Assembly: GCF_902498185.1 (NCBI RefSeq)
Contig: NZ_CABVIX010000003.1
Coordinates: 186,001 to 250,000 of the forward strand
Direction of reading: 5' to 3'
DNA length: 64,000 nucleotides
Origin: Pseudomonas fluorescens
Lineage (GTDB): Bacteria; Pseudomonadota; Gammaproteobacteria; Pseudomonadales; Pseudomonadaceae
Within the stretch, counting starts at the first letter, position 1, and each line of letters opens with the position of its first letter. The translations under genes were made by a program, and so were the position numbers. Under the pieces are notes generated by a model, which made no database searches, was not told where the DNA came from, and was given only the letters and a program-made list of their open reading frames with translations. This document shows positions 62,121-64,000 of this stretch, piece after piece.

Positions 62121-64000
62121 ATGGATAAGACCTACCAGCCGCACGCCATCGAAACTTCCTGGTACAACACCTGGGAGTCCGAGAACTATTTCGCCCCACA
62201 AGGTGCAGGCGACTCCTACACCATCATGATCCCGCCGCCGAACGTCACCGGCAGCCTGCACATGGGCCATGGCTTCAACAACGCGATCATGGACGCCTTG
62301 ATCCGTTTCCGCCGCATGCAGGGGCGCAATACCCTGTGGCAGCCGGGCACCGACCATGCCGGTATCGCGACCCAGATGCTGGTCGAGCGTCAGCTCGAGG
62401 CCAAGGGGCAGAGCCGTCATGACCTGGGCCGCGAGAAGTTCCTCGACAAGGTCTGGGAATGGAAGGAGCAGTCGGGCGGCAACATCAGCCGGCAGATCCG
62501 CCGCCTGGGCTCGTCCGTGGACTGGAGCCGCGAGCGCTTCACCATGGACGACGGCCTGTCCGAAGCCGTCAAGGAAGCCTTCGTGCGCCTGCACGAGGAC
62601 GGCCTGATCTACCGCGGCAAGCGCCTGGTCAACTGGGACACCAAGCTGCACACGGCGATCTCAGACCTTGAAGTGGAAAACCACGACGAGAAGGGCCATC
62701 TGTGGAACCTGCGCTACCCGCTGGCCGACGGCGCCAAGACCGCAGAAGGCCTGGATTACCTGGTAGTCGCCACCACCCGTCCGGAAACCCTGCTGGGTGA
62801 TGCCGCCGTCGCGGTCAACCCGAACGACGAGCGCTACCAGGCATTGATCGGCAAGTTCGTCGAGCTTCCGCTGGTAGGCCGTCGCATCCCGATCGTGGCC
62901 GATGACTATTGCGACCCCGAGTTCGGCACCGGCTGCGTGAAGATCACCCCGGCCCACGACTTCAACGACTACGAAGTCGGCAAGCGCCACAACCTGCCGC
63001 TGCTCAACATCTTCGACAAGAATGCCCTGGTGCTGGCCAACGCCCAGGTGTTCAACCTCGACGGCAGTGTCAACGACACCCTCGACACCACCCTGCCCGC
63101 CCAGTACGCCAGCCTCGACCGCTTTGTCGCGCGCAAGCAGATCGTTGCCGACATGGATGCCGCGGGCCTGCTGGTCAGCGTCGACGACCACGCGTTGAAA
63201 GTGCCGAAGGGCGACCGCTCCGGCACCATCATCGAGCCGTGGCTGACCGACCAGTGGTACGTATCCACCAAGCCGCTCGCCGAACCTGCGATCGCCGCTG
63301 TCGAAGACGGCCAGATCCAGTTCGTACCCAAGCAGTACGAAAACATGTATTTCTCCTGGATGCGTGACATCCAGGACTGGTGCATCAGCCGCCAGCTGTG
63401 GTGGGGCCACCGCATCCCGGCCTGGTACGACGAGGCCGGCCAGGTCTATGTCGGTCGCAGCGAGGAAGAAGTCCGCGCCAAGCACAACCTCGGTGCCGAC
63501 GTCGTCCTGAACCAGGACAACGACGTGCTCGACACCTGGTTCAGCTCGGGCCTGTGGACCTTCTCCACCCTCGGCTGGCCGCAGCAGACCGAGTTCCTCA
63601 AGACCTTCCACTCCACCGACGTGCTGGTCACCGGCTTCGACATCATCTTCTTCTGGGTCGCCCGGATGATCATGCTGACCATGCACCTGGTGAAGAACGA
63701 GGACGGCACCCCGCAGGTACCGTTCAAGACGGTCTACGTGCATGGCCTGGTGCGTGATGGCCAGGGGCAGAAGATGTCCAAGTCCAAGGGCAACGTGCTC
63801 GACCCGCTGGACATCGTCGACGGCATCACCCTCGACGCGCTGCTCGAGAAGCGCACCAGCGGCATGATGCAGCCCAAGCTTGCCGAGAAGATCGCCAAGC
63901 AGACCAAGGCCGAGTTCCCCGAGGGGATCGCCAGCTACGGCACCGACGCCCTGCGCTTCACCTTCTGCTCGCTGGCCTCGACCGGCCGCGACATCAAGTT
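62121..64000 (+). CDS. valS: Valyl-tRNA synthetase, N-terminal part
   Basis: The first 626 codons of a class Ia synthetase are visible; the gene runs off the right edge. The HIGH motif reads HMGH in [15 protein letters not shown], the editing domain has [10 protein letters not shown], and KMSKSKGNV is at about residue 550. It opens [17 protein letters not shown]-rich, with no sign of damage. Confidence 0.97.
   Translation, partial: MDKTYQPHAIETSWYNTWESENYFAPQGAGDSYTIMIPPPNVTGSLHMGHGFNNAIMDALIRFRRMQGRNTLWQPGTDHAGIATQMLVERQLEAKGQSRHDLGREKFLDKVWEWKEQSGGNISRQIRRLGSSVDWSRERFTMDDGLSEAVKEAFVRLHEDGLIYRGKRLVNWDTKLHTAISDLEVENHDEKGHLWNLRYPLADGAKTAEGLDYLVVATTRPETLLGDAAVAVNPNDERYQALIGKFVELPLVGRRIPIVADDYCDPEFGTGCVKITPAHDFNDYEVGKRHNLPLLNIFDKNALVLANAQVFNLDGSVNDTLDTTLPAQYASLDRFVARKQIVADMDAAGLLVSVDDHALKVPKGDRSGTIIEPWLTDQWYVSTKPLAEPAIAAVEDGQIQFVPKQYENMYFSWMRDIQDWCISRQLWWGHRIPAWYDEAGQVYVGRSEEEVRAKHNLGADVVLNQDNDVLDTWFSSGLWTFSTLGWPQQTEFLKTFHSTDVLVTGFDIIFFWVARMIMLTMHLVKNEDGTPQVPFKTVYVHGLVRDGQGQKMSKSKGNVLDPLDIVDGITLDALLEKRTSGMMQPKLAEKIAKQTKAEFPEGIASYGTDALRFTFCSLASTGRDIK

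Overview
The window reads as a chromosome segment of a Pseudomonas of the P. putida group. It is GC-rich and carries the glucose block typical of that group: zwf-pgl-eda, hexR, a mutarotase gene, oprB, gtsABCD, gltRS, glk, edd and gap. This block is flanked by leuA, xseA, guaBA and mltF/purL on one side, and by a haem-uptake locus, arcDABC, gcvHPT, lptFG, pepA, holC and valS on the other. The species assignment comes from remembered protein families and gene order, not from a database search.

Layout. 1-3.8 kb: purL (partial), mltF, tadA and a multicopper oxidase. 3.8-12.1 kb: an accessory stretch between the oxidase and guaA. It holds a Fic protein, two short Pseudomonas-type hypothetical proteins, a LuxR-type regulator divergent from a second, Bacteroidota-like leucyl-tRNA synthetase, and a class A beta-lactamase. 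12.1-20.3 kb: guaA, guaB, a zinc-ribbon protein, xseA, an M23 peptidase and leuA behind a Leu-rich leader ORF. 20.3-37.3 kb: the Entner-Doudoroff and glucose-uptake region, with HexR-type operators in front of edd, gap and probably zwf. 37.3-42.8 kb: a cell-surface-signalling haem locus (ECF sigma, FecR-like anti-sigma, TonB receptor, haem oxygenase, DUF454 protein). 42.8-49.8 kb: arginine deiminase genes with two divergent arcD copies and an ANR-type box. 49.9-56.1 kb: a GcsR-like sigma-54 activator and gcvH-gcvP-gcvT behind a -24/-12 promoter. 56.1-64 kb: a cold-shock gene, an RDD protein, lptFG, pepA, holC, a small hypothetical protein and the start of valS.

The most novel-looking part is 6.8-10.8 kb. 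A LuxR-type regulator and an extra LeuRS are transcribed divergently. Between them lie two lux-box-like palindromes whose centres are 34 bp apart, followed by a roughly 250-nt leader with a short ORF and hairpins. The simplest reading is a signal-controlled alternative LeuRS that protects against an inhibitor of the housekeeping enzyme. That is inference. No biosynthetic genes, transposase, integrase, tRNA, rRNA or CRISPR array is visible in the window.
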